A stretch of 64,000 nucleotides of DNA from CAZSHG01 sp964459995. GTDB lineage: Bacteria; UBP14; UBA6098. Below, piece after piece: positions 1 to 8,881 of the stretch. Numbering within the stretch: position 1 is the stretch's first letter; each line of letters opens with the position of its first letter. The notes beneath the pieces are model-generated. The model saw only the letters and a list, made by a program, of their open reading frames with translations, had not been told where the DNA came from and searched no databases. Where the stretch lies: positions 92,253 through 156,252 of the forward strand of contig CAYWOR010000007.1 in assembly GCA_964459995.1 (NCBI GenBank), written 5' to 3'. Both the position numbers and the translations under genes were made by a program.

Positions 1-438
1 TTCGCCAACGAGAAAATCGAGAGGGAAACCGGTTTCGGAAAGCGCCGCGCCGAGAAGCTCCCAGCTTCCGAAATGGCCGGTTACGAGGAGCATGCCATCC
101 CCCTTCGCCGTAATATCAAGAGCTTCTTCGAGGCCGGAGAATTCGACATAGTCGAGAGTTTTGCCTTTGAGTTTGGGTAACAAAGCGAATTCGGCCATGC
201 TTCGGCAGAAATTACGGTAGCTCTCGCGAAGGATTTTTCGCGCGGTTTTGCGGTCAATATCGGGGAAACACAGTTCAAAATTGCGGAAAGAAACTGATTC
301 GCGAATTCCAAGACGCCAAATCAACCCGCCAATCGCCCCGCCGAGGCCGACTGACCATCGATAGGGCAATATCCTCACAATACCCAGCAGAATTGCAAGA
401 GCGGCATTTTCGAGCTTATGTCGGAATTTCTTTGCCAT
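1..438 (-). CDS. Lipid A biosynthesis acyltransferase-like protein (LpxL/HtrB family), 3' part cut by window edge
   Basis: The first 146 residues are present and the frame stays open to base 1, so the C-terminal half lies outside the window. The N-terminus has a hydrophobic membrane-anchor stretch (residues about 11-45), then a basic helical segment. The motif TGHFGSWE supplies the HX4E/D pair (H122, E127) that is the catalytic dyad of LpxL/HtrB-type acyltransferases, which add secondary acyl chains to lipid A from acyl-ACP at the inner membrane. The ATG at 438 lies three bases after the stop of the upstream peptidase gene, so it is translated from the same operon. This supports an outer membrane with lipid A. 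A related acyltransferase with another acceptor is possible, because the acceptor cannot be read from this half. Confidence 0.85.
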   Translation of the reverse strand, partial: MAKKFRHKLENAALAILLGIVRILPYRWSVGLGGAIGGLIWRLGIRESVSFRNFELCFPDIDRKTARKILRESYRNFCRSMAEFALLPKLKGKTLDYVEFSGLEEALDITAKGDGMLLVTGHFGSWELLGAALSETGFPLDFLVGE

Positions 439-441
439 GGC

Positions 442-1332
442 TCAGTCGCGTTCGCTTTCCTCTATCACTTCAATACTTTGGGGGTGTTCCGCGCTATTGT
501 CCTCGTCTCGCTTTCTCTTGTTGCGAACAAGTTTTATCGTCCCGCCGATAAGAAATAGCACCGTGATTATCGCGAATATAGTGCGCCAATCGAGGAGAAT
601 CAAGCTCCAATTAAAGCGATCAACGCGGATGTTGGCCCATTGTCGATAGAAATCCAGCATGGATACACCTGTGAAATCCTCGAAACCTTCCTCGAAATCG
701 CCAAGGCGTCTTATGGAGCGGATTAGCCCGAAAATATCGCCGTCGATAGAAGCTACGAGATACTCGAAAGCGGCTCTGCTTTCGGCATATGCAAGCTCAG
801 CTCGATTCCCGCCCCATAAATTCAATCCTTCAAGCTCCCAGAGATCGACTCTCTCGCCGGTGAAATTCGCCATCGCAAGGCGAACCGCCTGCCCTTGCTC
901 CATCGGCCCGGAAACCCATTGGGCAAAGCCTTCGTCGAACCAGCGGGGAATTCGGATGTCTTCGAGTGCCCTGTGTAGAATGATATGTGCCAGCTCGTGT
1001 TTGATGAGGCTTAACGCTTTCGGGGATTTACTGCTTTCCGGGAAATAGAGGATAATCGTGTTCGAGGATGGATCGGCGGCGCCTATGGACCAATCAGGCA
1101 TTAGACCGTGGGTGGCTTCGTCGAATTCCTGGCGTGTATAGGTTATTTGGACGCGGATAGTGTCGTCTGAGTCTCCCCAGCCGGAGAGTTTTCCCGATAG
1201 CTCCTCGACCTGTGATCGTATTCGCGATTCCATTTCGGGAAGAGGTTTACCGGTCGTCTCGAAATCGAGCGTCCATCCGAAGAGAATCTGCACCGCAAGT
1301 AGGAGAATTATATTTGGGTATAGTGTTTTCAA
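442..1332 (-). CDS. Membrane-anchored gluzincin metallopeptidase (peptidase MA-like)
   Basis: The 296-residue protein has an N-terminal signal-like hydrophobic segment (about 7-20). A zinc-binding HELAH motif (H112, E113, H116) is followed 18 residues later by DEGFA, whose E134 is the expected third zinc ligand of gluzincins of the peptidase MA-like group. A single membrane helix near residues 246-266 is followed by a basic, then acidic tail, so the catalytic domain should face the periplasm. Translation appears to begin at TTG (1332); I see no good Shine-Dalgarno sequence, and a strong UUCG hairpin sits just upstream. It is the fifth gene of a six-gene minus-strand operon. Substrate unknown. 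Confidence 0.8.
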   Translation of the reverse strand: MKTLYPNIILLLAVQILFGWTLDFETTGKPLPEMESRIRSQVEELSGKLSGWGDSDDTIRVQITYTRQEFDEATHGLMPDWSIGAADPSSNTIILYFPESSKSPKALSLIKHELAHIILHRALEDIRIPRWFDEGFAQWVSGPMEQGQAVRLAMANFTGERVDLWELEGLNLWGGNRAELAYAESRAAFEYLVASIDGDIFGLIRSIRRLGDFEEGFEDFTGVSMLDFYRQWANIRVDRFNWSLILLDWRTIFAIITVLFLIGGTIKLVRNKRKRDEDNSAEHPQSIEVIEESERD

Positions 1333-1344
1333 TTCGAGGGGTGC

Positions 1345-1362
1345 GGCTGTCCGAAGACAGCC
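1345..1362 (-). other. Intercistronic UUCG-tetraloop hairpin
   Basis: Read on the minus strand this is GGCTGTC-TTCG-GACAGCC, a perfect 7-bp stem closed by the very stable C(UUCG)G tetraloop. It lies between the stop of the barrel-like gene and the TTG start of the peptidase gene. No T-run follows, so it is not a classical terminator. An mRNA-stability or translation-tuning element is an inference. Confidence 0.6.
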
Positions 1363-1370
1363 ATTATTCC

Positions 1371-2789
1371 CTAAAAACTCGAGGACAATTTCAACTCGAA
1401 TCCCTGAAATTCAGGCTCCATTCTGCATGTTCCGCCGGAACATGTGAAACCGCCCGGGCGTTTGCCGTAAGCCAATGTGAGTTTGTGGTTTTTAACGATT
1501 TCGCCGTCGATATAGATTCGAATGAAATTATCCGGTTTGAGACCGTTTGTTTCGATATCCCATTCTTGGATTCGGCCACCTTCCACACCTATCGCGCCGA
1601 TCGGCGAAAGGGTAAACTCCGCGAGAGCATAGAGATTAGTGGCTTTTTCGCCGAATTCTACGCCCGATTGGAACTCCAAATCGAGTAGAAGGCTTTTGCG
1701 TTCGGTGAAATAATAGAGCGGTTCGATGATAAAATTGTGCGTGGGGTCTTCCTCGCCGGTCATTTGAAGCTGATATGTCGCTTTTAGGGAAAGCTCGCCC
1801 CAGTCGCGGTGAAATTCGATATAAGCCTCTTTGTAATCCGCGGAGACTTCGGGATGGTCTATCATCGCGAAAGATGCGGTGATGTCGGAATCGAGGACGG
1901 GCGATATACCTATTTCGCCGGAGAAAGCGGTCGCTTCTCGGGGGTTGATTAGCGCGAGATGCCTGCTTACGAGGGTGTAACTGGGCTGTCTAACGACAAG
2001 CGGGAGGGTAACATAATCCTCGGCATAGCCTTTGACGATGAAGCTGTCCACGGCAAGGAATTCGCCGTAGAATGTCAAAGGGCCTACAAAAGCCGATGCC
2101 GAGCCGGAAAGGACGTTACCTCGGTATTCGACGCCTCCGCCGCTATGTCCGCGCCAGGTTTGAGCATAGCGGATATCCGCGTCGAAAGGCCCGACAGATG
2201 GAGTGGCGTGGACTTCGTAGGTCTCGCCGATGAGGGCGGGAAGCATCGACCATGCTTCGACATCGTAGCGCATATATCCGGCGCCTATAGGAAAATATTT
2301 CTTATTCGAGCTTATCTCGCCAGCCATGAACCGGGTGTTGTTATCCCAATCGGCTAAACCGGCGAGAACTTTCAAATCACAATCGAAAGCCTGAAATACA
2401 ACCTTTGCGCCGTCGAGATGGTGATCGCGCTGAAGGTCTCGAACCTCGGTAGCATCGAGCAGAAGACCGTTCCCGAGTGAAGCCATGAATGTGCCCCCAG
2501 TAATATCGAAAAGATCGTGGTGCAACATCGCCCAGCGCTGAGTAATGGCGGAATAGGTGCTGTCGGCACGAGTGAGGGCACTTTTTCGTGACGGTTGCAT
2601 AGATTCATAGGTTAAACCGAGTGTTATTGACGAATGATCGAGACGAATATCGAGTCTGTTCTCGAAGAAACTATTGCCCTTATCGGCTTCCGCGGCGCGG
2701 TATTCGAGGAGGTTACGACCCGTTAATGATAATGCGAAAAGGCTGTGCGACAGTATAACTATCGCCACCAAAAGGACTATTCTACGCAA
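1371..2789 (-). CDS. Putative outer-membrane beta-barrel protein
   Basis: The 472-residue protein has a clear signal peptide (about 1-19) and no internal membrane helices. It is built of alternating short strands with aromatic residues (for example WSMLPALIGETYEVHA and SYTLVSRHLALI) and ends in LKLSSSF; a terminal phenylalanine is typical of outer-membrane barrels. It resembles the large uncharacterised barrel families found in Bacteroidetes-like organisms (DUF6029-like, from memory). Translation starts at TTG 2789, one base after the TlpA-like stop, with its Shine-Dalgarno (GGGGAGG) inside the end of that gene, so the two are coupled. Function unknown. Confidence 0.6.
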   Translation of the reverse strand: MRRIVLLVAIVILSHSLFALSLTGRNLLEYRAAEADKGNSFFENRLDIRLDHSSITLGLTYESMQPSRKSALTRADSTYSAITQRWAMLHHDLFDITGGTFMASLGNGLLLDATEVRDLQRDHHLDGAKVVFQAFDCDLKVLAGLADWDNNTRFMAGEISSNKKYFPIGAGYMRYDVEAWSMLPALIGETYEVHATPSVGPFDADIRYAQTWRGHSGGGVEYRGNVLSGSASAFVGPLTFYGEFLAVDSFIVKGYAEDYVTLPLVVRQPSYTLVSRHLALINPREATAFSGEIGISPVLDSDITASFAMIDHPEVSADYKEAYIEFHRDWGELSLKATYQLQMTGEEDPTHNFIIEPLYYFTERKSLLLDLEFQSGVEFGEKATNLYALAEFTLSPIGAIGVEGGRIQEWDIETNGLKPDNFIRIYIDGEIVKNHKLTLAYGKRPGGFTCSGGTCRMEPEFQGFELKLSSSF

Positions 2790-2790
2790 G

Positions 2791-3294
2791 CTATTCCTCC
2801 CCGTCGATTGGGAACAGCGTCTTGATTTTGTCGCGGTATTCGACCTCGTCGCCCGGTTTGTAGCCTACATGGTGATGAAGGATAATCCTGTTTGTATCGA
2901 GAATGAACATTTCGGGTATCTCGGCAACTCCAGCGAGTGACTTGATGCTTCCGTCGGGATCCATGACAATAGTGAATTGCCAGTTATTCTTTTGGGCGAA
3001 CGGTTTCGCTTTGCCGCGTGTTCTGGGACCGTCGGTGTTTATCGCAAGGACTCGAACACCGTGGGCATCGAGGAAATTCTGCATCTCGGTGAGTTTTTCG
3101 AGTTCTTTAAGACAGGGTTTGCACCATGTAGCCCAGAAAGTTAGGATGATCGGTCCTTCAGCAACGAATTTACTGAGGACGAACTCGCCGCCGTCAACAT
3201 CCTTTGCTTTGAACTCTGGGAATTCGCGGTTTTCTGCGATAAGAGCGAATGCGCAGATTAACAGAATCGCAATTATGGGTCTGAGATTTCGCAT
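2791..3294 (-). CDS. TlpA/ResA-like periplasmic thioredoxin
   Basis: The ATG at 3294 was chosen because AGGAGG lies six bases upstream; longer readings would start inside the previous gene. The 167-residue protein has a signal peptide (1-20) and a thioredoxin-like AhpC/TSA-Redoxin fold with the active-site WATWCKPC (C58, C61). The downstream text (VLAINTDG, then the segment with EIPEMFILD) gives the cis-Pro-like and beta-strand elements expected in TlpA/ResA proteins. Such proteins reduce periplasmic disulfides, for example in cytochrome c maturation. It sits between a secreted CGPC protein and a barrel gene, so its client may be envelope proteins of this operon; that is inference. Confidence 0.85.
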   Translation of the reverse strand: MRNLRPIIAILLICAFALIAENREFPEFKAKDVDGGEFVLSKFVAEGPIILTFWATWCKPCLKELEKLTEMQNFLDAHGVRVLAINTDGPRTRGKAKPFAQKNNWQFTIVMDPDGSIKSLAGVAEIPEMFILDTNRIILHHHVGYKPGDEVEYRDKIKTLFPIDGEE

Positions 3295-3302
3295 CGGTCC
3301 TC

Positions 3303-5267
3303 CTATTTTAGCAATAGAGCTTTTGTTTGAGCGGAGAAATCGCCTTTGACCCTTATCCAATATATCCCGCTCGAGCGGCCTTCGGCGTTCCATCTAACAT
3401 TAGATTCTCCTGCAGGAAGCGTGCCGTCATAGAGAACCTCGACTCGCCTTCCGGAAATGTCGTAAACCTCGATGGCAACACGACCGACGGCTGGCAATTC
3501 GATTTTGAAATTTGCTGTGCTGTTAAAGGGGTTGGGACGCGCAGAGATAATCGCAATTCTATTTGGCAGATTCGTTTCATCGACTTTCACACCGCCCCAG
3601 TAATCCATAAGAGCATCCCAGAAGGCATCGCGCTCGGTCATGCTGAGGACATCATGCAAATCGAAGGCAAGATAGACGAGTTTACCGTCGCCGGTATAAT
3701 CCCTCTTCAAGCCGCATGTCGCCCCGGAACCATAGCGGAATATGCCCTCTGAATCGCCGTATAGGGTGAACTTTTCGCCATTATGACCAGAGCCGGGAAG
3801 GGTTAGATTTAGGTGCGAGAATTCGGTGCCGGGGAATCCGGTGCCCGTAACAGAGGTCGGGCTGTATTCCGCGCCTTGATATTGTGCGCCGAGAACGAAC
3901 ATGTAGAAAGCCGGAAGCGAGCCAAGTGCCGTCCCAATTCCGGACGAAGTAAGCAGAACCTTCCCGCCGTTCATAAGATAGTTACGAAAAGCGGGGCGTT
4001 CTATCTCGTTCATGTTGTTAAGAGTATTGTAACCATCCTGCCAGATAACCGCGTTATATCTGATTGTTGAAAAGTCTGGGAGATGGCCGTTAAGGGACTG
4101 ATCCCAGGTGCCGTATTGAATGCCTTGGTCGGCAAACAGGTCGATGAAGTAATCTTTGTGTGTGGTTGCCGCCGAGCTAATGACATAGAGGACATCGCCG
4201 CCGGCAAGGACAGAGAATCTAAGCGTGTCGATGCCGCCGTCGGGATCGTATGTCGGGCGGATAAAGACATCGACATATCCGGTTTTTGGACTGCCTAAGG
4301 GTGAAACCTTCAGCTCAGCTGTAACCGTCTCGAAACTGATGAGGCTAACATTCGCTGAATCACCAGAAGAGCCGTCGATGGCAAATTCGACAAACCATCC
4401 CGCAGGTGTATGCTCTTCGATCCAGATGTCGTAGCTGTCATCGAGATAGCCGAAATGTATCAGCTGGAAATCGAAAGTTGAGGTGTCCGCAGGATTTATC
4501 AAATACGTCATTTGGCCGATGTTGAGCATATGTCCGTATTCACTCATATCGTCCACGTGGGCTTTATTGCATTGGTGAATCTCTTTGACAGAGCCTGTGC
4601 GATCCTGAAGCCATGCGACATAGGTGCAGTGATGATAATTAACGACCGACCCAAGATGCGGACGAAAATCGTGAATCAGAACTACTGTCGTATCTCCATT
4701 TATAACAATCATTTGGCCGTTGTGATCTGGCATCATATAGCGCATAACCTCGTCGAAATGGGTTTGGCCGTTAGGTGCTGTCCAGCTAATGCTGTCTTCG
4801 ATGAGGGCAACGTAAAGATTTAGTGTTGCGTTGTATGTGGGGTCTTCACAGATCGCACTTACCTGCACCAATCCGGAGTCGAGAGGTATCAATTCGAGTT
4901 CGAGCGGGGTGTATCCACCGGCGGAACCGACAGCGACATCGCCGGAACCGACCCAAGACCCCATAACCGAACCGTTAATAACCGCCTGAGGAACTGCACT
5001 CACGCTGTAAAATGATGTTCTGCCGGCATTTTGTGTAGTATTCGCGGCATAGAATATGTCGCCGGAACCGGGCCAACTTGTATGGTAGCGGATTAGACAA
5101 ACCTCGTCGAGATGTGACGGATACCAGCCGTCGATATAGCTATTCGCGGAAACACACGGGCCACAAGTGCCGCTTGTGAAAAGCTCATACATGCTTCGGC
5201 GGACATAGGCGAAACATAGCGAAACAACGACGAGCATTATTAGTGTCGCGAGGACGATTTTCTTCAT
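3303..5267 (-). CDS. Secreted thioredoxin-like (Omp28-type) protein with type IX-like sorting tag
   Basis: The 654-residue protein has a signal peptide (1-20). Immediately after it comes an Omp28-like thioredoxin segment with the motif SGTCGPC (C35, C38). A middle region (about 360-560) resembles a Rossmann/GATase-like domain (YVISSAATT, then NGGKVLLTSSG) that recurs in the next gene. The last 80 residues form a sorting domain (RPNPFNST, VYDISGRRV, SGIYWIRV, KALLLK) like the C-terminal signals recognised by type IX secretion. A good Shine-Dalgarno (GGGGAG) precedes the ATG. It ends eight bases before the TlpA-like start. Likely exported and surface-attached or released; molecular function unknown. 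Confidence 0.75.
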   Translation of the reverse strand: MKKIVLATLIMLVVVSLCFAYVRRSMYELFTSGTCGPCVSANSYIDGWYPSHLDEVCLIRYHTSWPGSGDIFYAANTTQNAGRTSFYSVSAVPQAVINGSVMGSWVGSGDVAVGSAGGYTPLELELIPLDSGLVQVSAICEDPTYNATLNLYVALIEDSISWTAPNGQTHFDEVMRYMMPDHNGQMIVINGDTTVVLIHDFRPHLGSVVNYHHCTYVAWLQDRTGSVKEIHQCNKAHVDDMSEYGHMLNIGQMTYLINPADTSTFDFQLIHFGYLDDSYDIWIEEHTPAGWFVEFAIDGSSGDSANVSLISFETVTAELKVSPLGSPKTGYVDVFIRPTYDPDGGIDTLRFSVLAGGDVLYVISSAATTHKDYFIDLFADQGIQYGTWDQSLNGHLPDFSTIRYNAVIWQDGYNTLNNMNEIERPAFRNYLMNGGKVLLTSSGIGTALGSLPAFYMFVLGAQYQGAEYSPTSVTGTGFPGTEFSHLNLTLPGSGHNGEKFTLYGDSEGIFRYGSGATCGLKRDYTGDGKLVYLAFDLHDVLSMTERDAFWDALMDYWGGVKVDETNLPNRIAIISARPNPFNSTANFKIELPAVGRVAIEVYDISGRRVEVLYDGTLPAGESNVRWNAEGRSSGIYWIRVKGDFSAQTKALLLK

Positions 5268-5300
5268 TTCAACTCCCCTTTCGGGATTCTCGGTGAAAGT

Positions 5301-6623
5301 TTATTTTAGGAATAGGACTTTGCCTATCGGAATATTTTCGTTGTCGGTTTTGACGAAATAAATACCTGCCGGAACTTCCTCGCCAAAGGTGTTAGTTGCG
5401 TTCCATATTAACGAATTTCCATTCAGATCGAGCTTCTCGATTAGATTTCCGTTTATATCAAAGATAGAAATCTCTTTTGCTGATTCGGAAAAATCGATTT
5501 TAACCGAGGAATTGAATGGATTGGGATAAGCGGAAATCGCAATCTGCGATGGATTTGGCGAAAATTCTTGAACCGACCCTGCGCCGTCGATATAGGCGAT
5601 GGCTTTCGAGATGACCGAATCACGGACTTCCGTGAAGCTGATAGCTTCGAGCGGAAAGCCGAAGAAAACAAGCTTACTTCCTATATCGGAGTAATGGCCG
5701 ATCGCGGCGATTGGGTCTCCGACAGCTTCGTATTCCATAAGAGAAATAGCGCCGCTCAAAGGCGTAATCGCACTCGGCATGTCGAACTCCTCCGGCCCGC
5801 CCATACATCCGAGAGCACCGGAGATACCATCGAACACGGTGCCGGGAAGCCCATAAAAAGCTGTGAAACCGGAATCGCTGTCGATCAATTCGGCTTTAAG
5901 ATAGGTTTCCATCCATTCCGATAATCCAGAGGTCTCACAGAATGGAGCCGCACCCTGACTGCTCAGAATAAACTTACCGCCTCCAGAAAGATATTCACTC
6001 AGAAAAGCTGTATCGGCTTCATCGAAAACATCGTCGTAATTCGGGCCGGTAAACCAAATCAGCGAGGAATAACGGCTCATGTCGAGTGATTCCAGAAGGA
6101 CATCTCCACGGTTAAGAATGCCCCATATCTTTCCGATGGATGAAAGTGAATTTGAATACCACTGCGAGATTTCGGCGCGACCGCCGTCGTTGATTACGAG
6201 GATTTCGGGGTTCATCGATGCCCAATACATTATAGTATCGGTTCGTTCGGCGCGAGAAGAGCTGATAATGAATGTTGCTGTGCCAGCGCCCGGAGAATCG
6301 GGGAATATATGAACGGAAACCTCGGTGTTTCTCCCCGCAAGAACGCTGATAACGGCTTCGGTAGGATAACACATGGAACCGGCGCAGAAATTTCCAGACC
6401 AACCATCGGGGAGATCGGATAAATCGAGAGTCAGCTGGTAAGTGTCCTCAGTCGAGCCGGTATTTTCGAGATGACCTCCGCCTAAGAAAACTTCGAACCC
6501 GCCATCGGGAAGGATTCCCGCGCGAATTCCAGCGTCGTATTCGAAGCTGAAATCCGCCATTAGGGGAAGGGCGAAAATTATTGCGAATATTAGAAAGTTG
6601 TAATTTTGCGATCGAACGAACAT
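5301..6623 (-). CDS. Secreted protein with GATase-like domain and type IX-like sorting tag
   Basis: The 440-residue protein starts with a signal peptide (about 1-23), then a beta-rich region (to about 140). Residues about 147-330 form a Rossmann/GATase-like domain (EILVINDGG, GGGKFILSSQG) similar in order to that of the next gene, and the tail is a sorting domain (AYPNPFNSS, IFDINGNLI, PAGIYFVKT, VLFLK). GGAGGT lies upstream of the ATG. It is the first gene of the six-gene minus-strand operon, with a promoter-like sequence about 50-70 bases upstream. The catalytic residues of true glutamine amidotransferases are not evident, so I do not assign an enzyme function. Confidence 0.65.
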   Translation of the reverse strand: MFVRSQNYNFLIFAIIFALPLMADFSFEYDAGIRAGILPDGGFEVFLGGGHLENTGSTEDTYQLTLDLSDLPDGWSGNFCAGSMCYPTEAVISVLAGRNTEVSVHIFPDSPGAGTATFIISSSRAERTDTIMYWASMNPEILVINDGGRAEISQWYSNSLSSIGKIWGILNRGDVLLESLDMSRYSSLIWFTGPNYDDVFDEADTAFLSEYLSGGGKFILSSQGAAPFCETSGLSEWMETYLKAELIDSDSGFTAFYGLPGTVFDGISGALGCMGGPEEFDMPSAITPLSGAISLMEYEAVGDPIAAIGHYSDIGSKLVFFGFPLEAISFTEVRDSVISKAIAYIDGAGSVQEFSPNPSQIAISAYPNPFNSSVKIDFSESAKEISIFDINGNLIEKLDLNGNSLIWNATNTFGEEVPAGIYFVKTDNENIPIGKVLFLK

Positions 6624-6668
6624 AGAAACCTCCGTATTTAGTAACTGCTGAAAAGAATTTATGTGTTA

Positions 6669-6696
6669 ATTATAACTACTCTACAAATCAAATCAA
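6669..6696 (-). promoter_or_regulatory. Sigma70-like promoter for the 6.6-0 kb operon
   Basis: Minus strand TTGATT, a 16-base spacer, then a perfect TATAAT, about 45 bases before the ATG at 6623. Confidence 0.55.
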
Positions 6697-6732
6697 CCGG
6701 ATTATTCCGTTCGGTTTATTTTGTTCAACGCA

Positions 6733-7920
6733 TCAGAATTCCGCGCGACATGGCGAACAAAGAATACTTTCTCCGACGGAAAAAACGCCGTCTTCGTCAT
6801 TTTGGAACCAAACAACGATATGAAAATCACCCGGAGCAAGATCCGCGGGCAGTTCATATTCCATTTCGAAATTTCCCATTCCCGCAGATATAGTGATAGT
6901 TCCAAAAGTGGGATAGGTTGTCATTCTTCGAGCGATGTTATGAAAATCGGTCATGCCGTTTGCACCGGGCGGAGTCGAGAAATGTCTGCTGTTTTCTACA
7001 ACTGCGAGTTTGAAAACTCCGGTGCCTGTCCCGGAAAGGACATTATAATTAACTCGCACAGTATTGCCGGTCATCACCCGCGCCCAAAGCTTGAAGCGCT
7101 GAACCTCTGCATTTGAAAGGGCATTCGCGGTGTAAGAACCAATTGCGGAGGCCGATGTCGGATCGGGAACTGGATTTCCAGCGACAAAAACCGCCGGCAT
7201 ACCTGAAACGCCGTAATATGCCCCCCTACCGTCGTGCATAGTCGGATTATCCGCACGGAAAGGATCTATTCCAGCGAGGTTGGGATGCCATTCGATAGCG
7301 AGAACAGTGTCGCCATAGGAAGCAAGAACCGATTGCACCGCCGCCGCCGCATCGGGACAATTCGAGCAGTTGACATGCGAAAATTCCTCGATAAGGCAAG
7401 TCGTTACAAAGCTTGGAGTAATAACCACTTCGAGAGTTTCGCCAGAGGCGACCACAACATTCTCAGCTATGGAACGAAAGGCCCATCCGCCGACTTTAAC
7501 AGAACGCGAACCTGCACCGACTTCGATAGGTTCGTTCGAGAAACCGGAAGGAACGCCGTCGATAAGAACAGGGGCATCCTCGTGACATATTACGATGATA
7601 TAGCCGGTGTCAGCAATTGGAAGCAAGTCGAATTGGGCTGTGTCGGTTTGGTCTGCGAGTATTGTAACGGCGATCGATTCCGGCGAGGCGTCGAAACCGG
7701 TTTTAGCGACCCTTACGAAATAATTCCCCGGGTCAAGCTCGAAGGAAGCATTTGTTATTCTACCGGTCTGAAGGGTGCCGTCGATGAAGATTGAAGCACC
7801 GGTTGGATCGGAGATTACATAGAGTGTGCCCTTCTCGTCAGAGGGGCCATTGCCATTATCGCAGGCTGAAATTATTATCGCGGCGGCAATTAAGGCCGCG
7901 AGAAAAATTCTTTTTTTCAT
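6733..7920 (-). CDS. Lipoprotein with two PEGA domains and an Omp28-type thioredoxin domain
   Basis: The 395-residue protein has a lipobox (ISAC, lipidated C20). Two PEGA-type beta domains follow (about 31-98 with SDPTGASIFIDG, and about 106-168 with APVLIDGVPSG). From about 175 an Omp28-like thioredoxin fold begins, with HVNCSNCPD (C185, C188) and a later GVSGMPAVFVAG cis-Pro-like loop. Its start overlaps the stop of the polyferredoxin gene by four bases (ATGA), so the two are translationally coupled. PEGA domains often mediate surface or peptidoglycan contacts. I infer that this lipoprotein is a thiol-redox partner of the membrane ferredoxin next to it. No sorting tag is present. Confidence 0.75.
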   Translation of the reverse strand: MKKRIFLAALIAAAIIISACDNGNGPSDEKGTLYVISDPTGASIFIDGTLQTGRITNASFELDPGNYFVRVAKTGFDASPESIAVTILADQTDTAQFDLLPIADTGYIIVICHEDAPVLIDGVPSGFSNEPIEVGAGSRSVKVGGWAFRSIAENVVVASGETLEVVITPSFVTTCLIEEFSHVNCSNCPDAAAAVQSVLASYGDTVLAIEWHPNLAGIDPFRADNPTMHDGRGAYYGVSGMPAVFVAGNPVPDPTSASAIGSYTANALSNAEVQRFKLWARVMTGNTVRVNYNVLSGTGTGVFKLAVVENSRHFSTPPGANGMTDFHNIARRMTTYPTFGTITISAGMGNFEMEYELPADLAPGDFHIVVWFQNDEDGVFSVGESILCSPCRAEF

Positions 7921-8861
7921 ACCGGTTCCGTTTGTTTATTTATTGTATTCTTTGCAGTGGAAAAAATAGTTTTGACACTTACACCGTCGCGTTTGCACTT
8001 ATCGAGGCAGTTTCCGCAACGGATGCATTCGTGACCGTTAGGGCTAATATAGATGTTATGTTCGACGGGGCAATCATAGGTGCAAAGCCTGCATTCGTTG
8101 CACTTACTGCTATCCACATGAAACTGAAGCAGACTTATGCTGTTGAACAAACCAAGAAAAGCACCAAGTGGGCACATCCCTCTGCAAAAAGGCCTTTTTG
8201 TCATCAGGAAGGCGATCATCAAGAGGCCGAGGATGATCATCTTAATCGTGTAATTCTTGCTTAAAAGCCTCTTGAGTTGCGGATTGATAAGCACCTGCGG
8301 AATACCACCCTGTAAAGCGCCCTGCGGACAGAGTTTGCAGAACCATGTTACTCCCGGCTCGAAAACCTCTTTTGTTTTGCCGGTTTCGGGGTCTTCGTAA
8401 GTCATCACAACACCGGTTTCGTCGTCTATAATCGGTTTGACTGTAGCGAGCGGGGCGATAATCACGAAGGCTATCAGAAATACAAATTTACCGTATCCTA
8501 CCCATTTTGGTAGCTTAAAATGCGGTAGTTTTAGAAGTCTTCCAAGCTTGAATTCGATGTCCTGAAGAAACCCGAAGGGGCACACCCATCCGCAGACGGC
8601 GCGTCCGAGAGTTATTCCAACAAACCCAACTGTTCCGAGAACATAGAAGGGTATCGCACGAATTGCCAAAAAGTGTTGTGTGCTTCCCACCGGACAGCTT
8701 ACAACCGCCGAAGGACAGGCATAACAGTTTAGTATTGGTGCGACAATCGATTTGAATTTACCCTGATAAATCTGGGGATCGCCTGTCCAACCGCGAAAAA
8801 AGGAATTTGGGAGAATCACGCCGAGTATCTGGACGATTCTCCTGAGGATTGTTCTTTTCAT
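7917..8861 (-). CDS. NapH-like membrane polyferredoxin
   Basis: The 314-residue integral membrane protein has several hydrophobic helices. Cysteine pairs occur at C46/C49 and in CGWVCPFGF (C90, C94), WFCKLCPQG and CRGMCPLGAF, the CxxxCP repeats typical of NapH/CcoG/RnfG-associated membrane ferredoxins. The C-terminus carries a double [4Fe-4S] ferredoxin (CNECRLCTYDCP and CIRCGNCLDKC). Family members move electrons through the inner membrane. Downstream it overlaps the PEGA/Omp28 lipoprotein; upstream is a 57-residue CxxC membrane peptide. No nap, nos or cco genes are nearby, so the NapH label is structural only. I infer transfer of reducing power toward periplasmic thiols. Confidence 0.85.
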   Translation of the reverse strand: MKRTILRRIVQILGVILPNSFFRGWTGDPQIYQGKFKSIVAPILNCYACPSAVVSCPVGSTQHFLAIRAIPFYVLGTVGFVGITLGRAVCGWVCPFGFLQDIEFKLGRLLKLPHFKLPKWVGYGKFVFLIAFVIIAPLATVKPIIDDETGVVMTYEDPETGKTKEVFEPGVTWFCKLCPQGALQGGIPQVLINPQLKRLLSKNYTIKMIILGLLMIAFLMTKRPFCRGMCPLGAFLGLFNSISLLQFHVDSSKCNECRLCTYDCPVEHNIYISPNGHECIRCGNCLDKCKRDGVSVKTIFSTAKNTINKQTEPV

Positions 8862-8881
8862 CTCGTATCTCTAATCGAAGC

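Noticed and set aside
7917..8861. A true nitrate-reductase NapH
   Set aside because: No nap genes nearby; only the ferredoxin architecture is shared, so only a NapH-like label is used.
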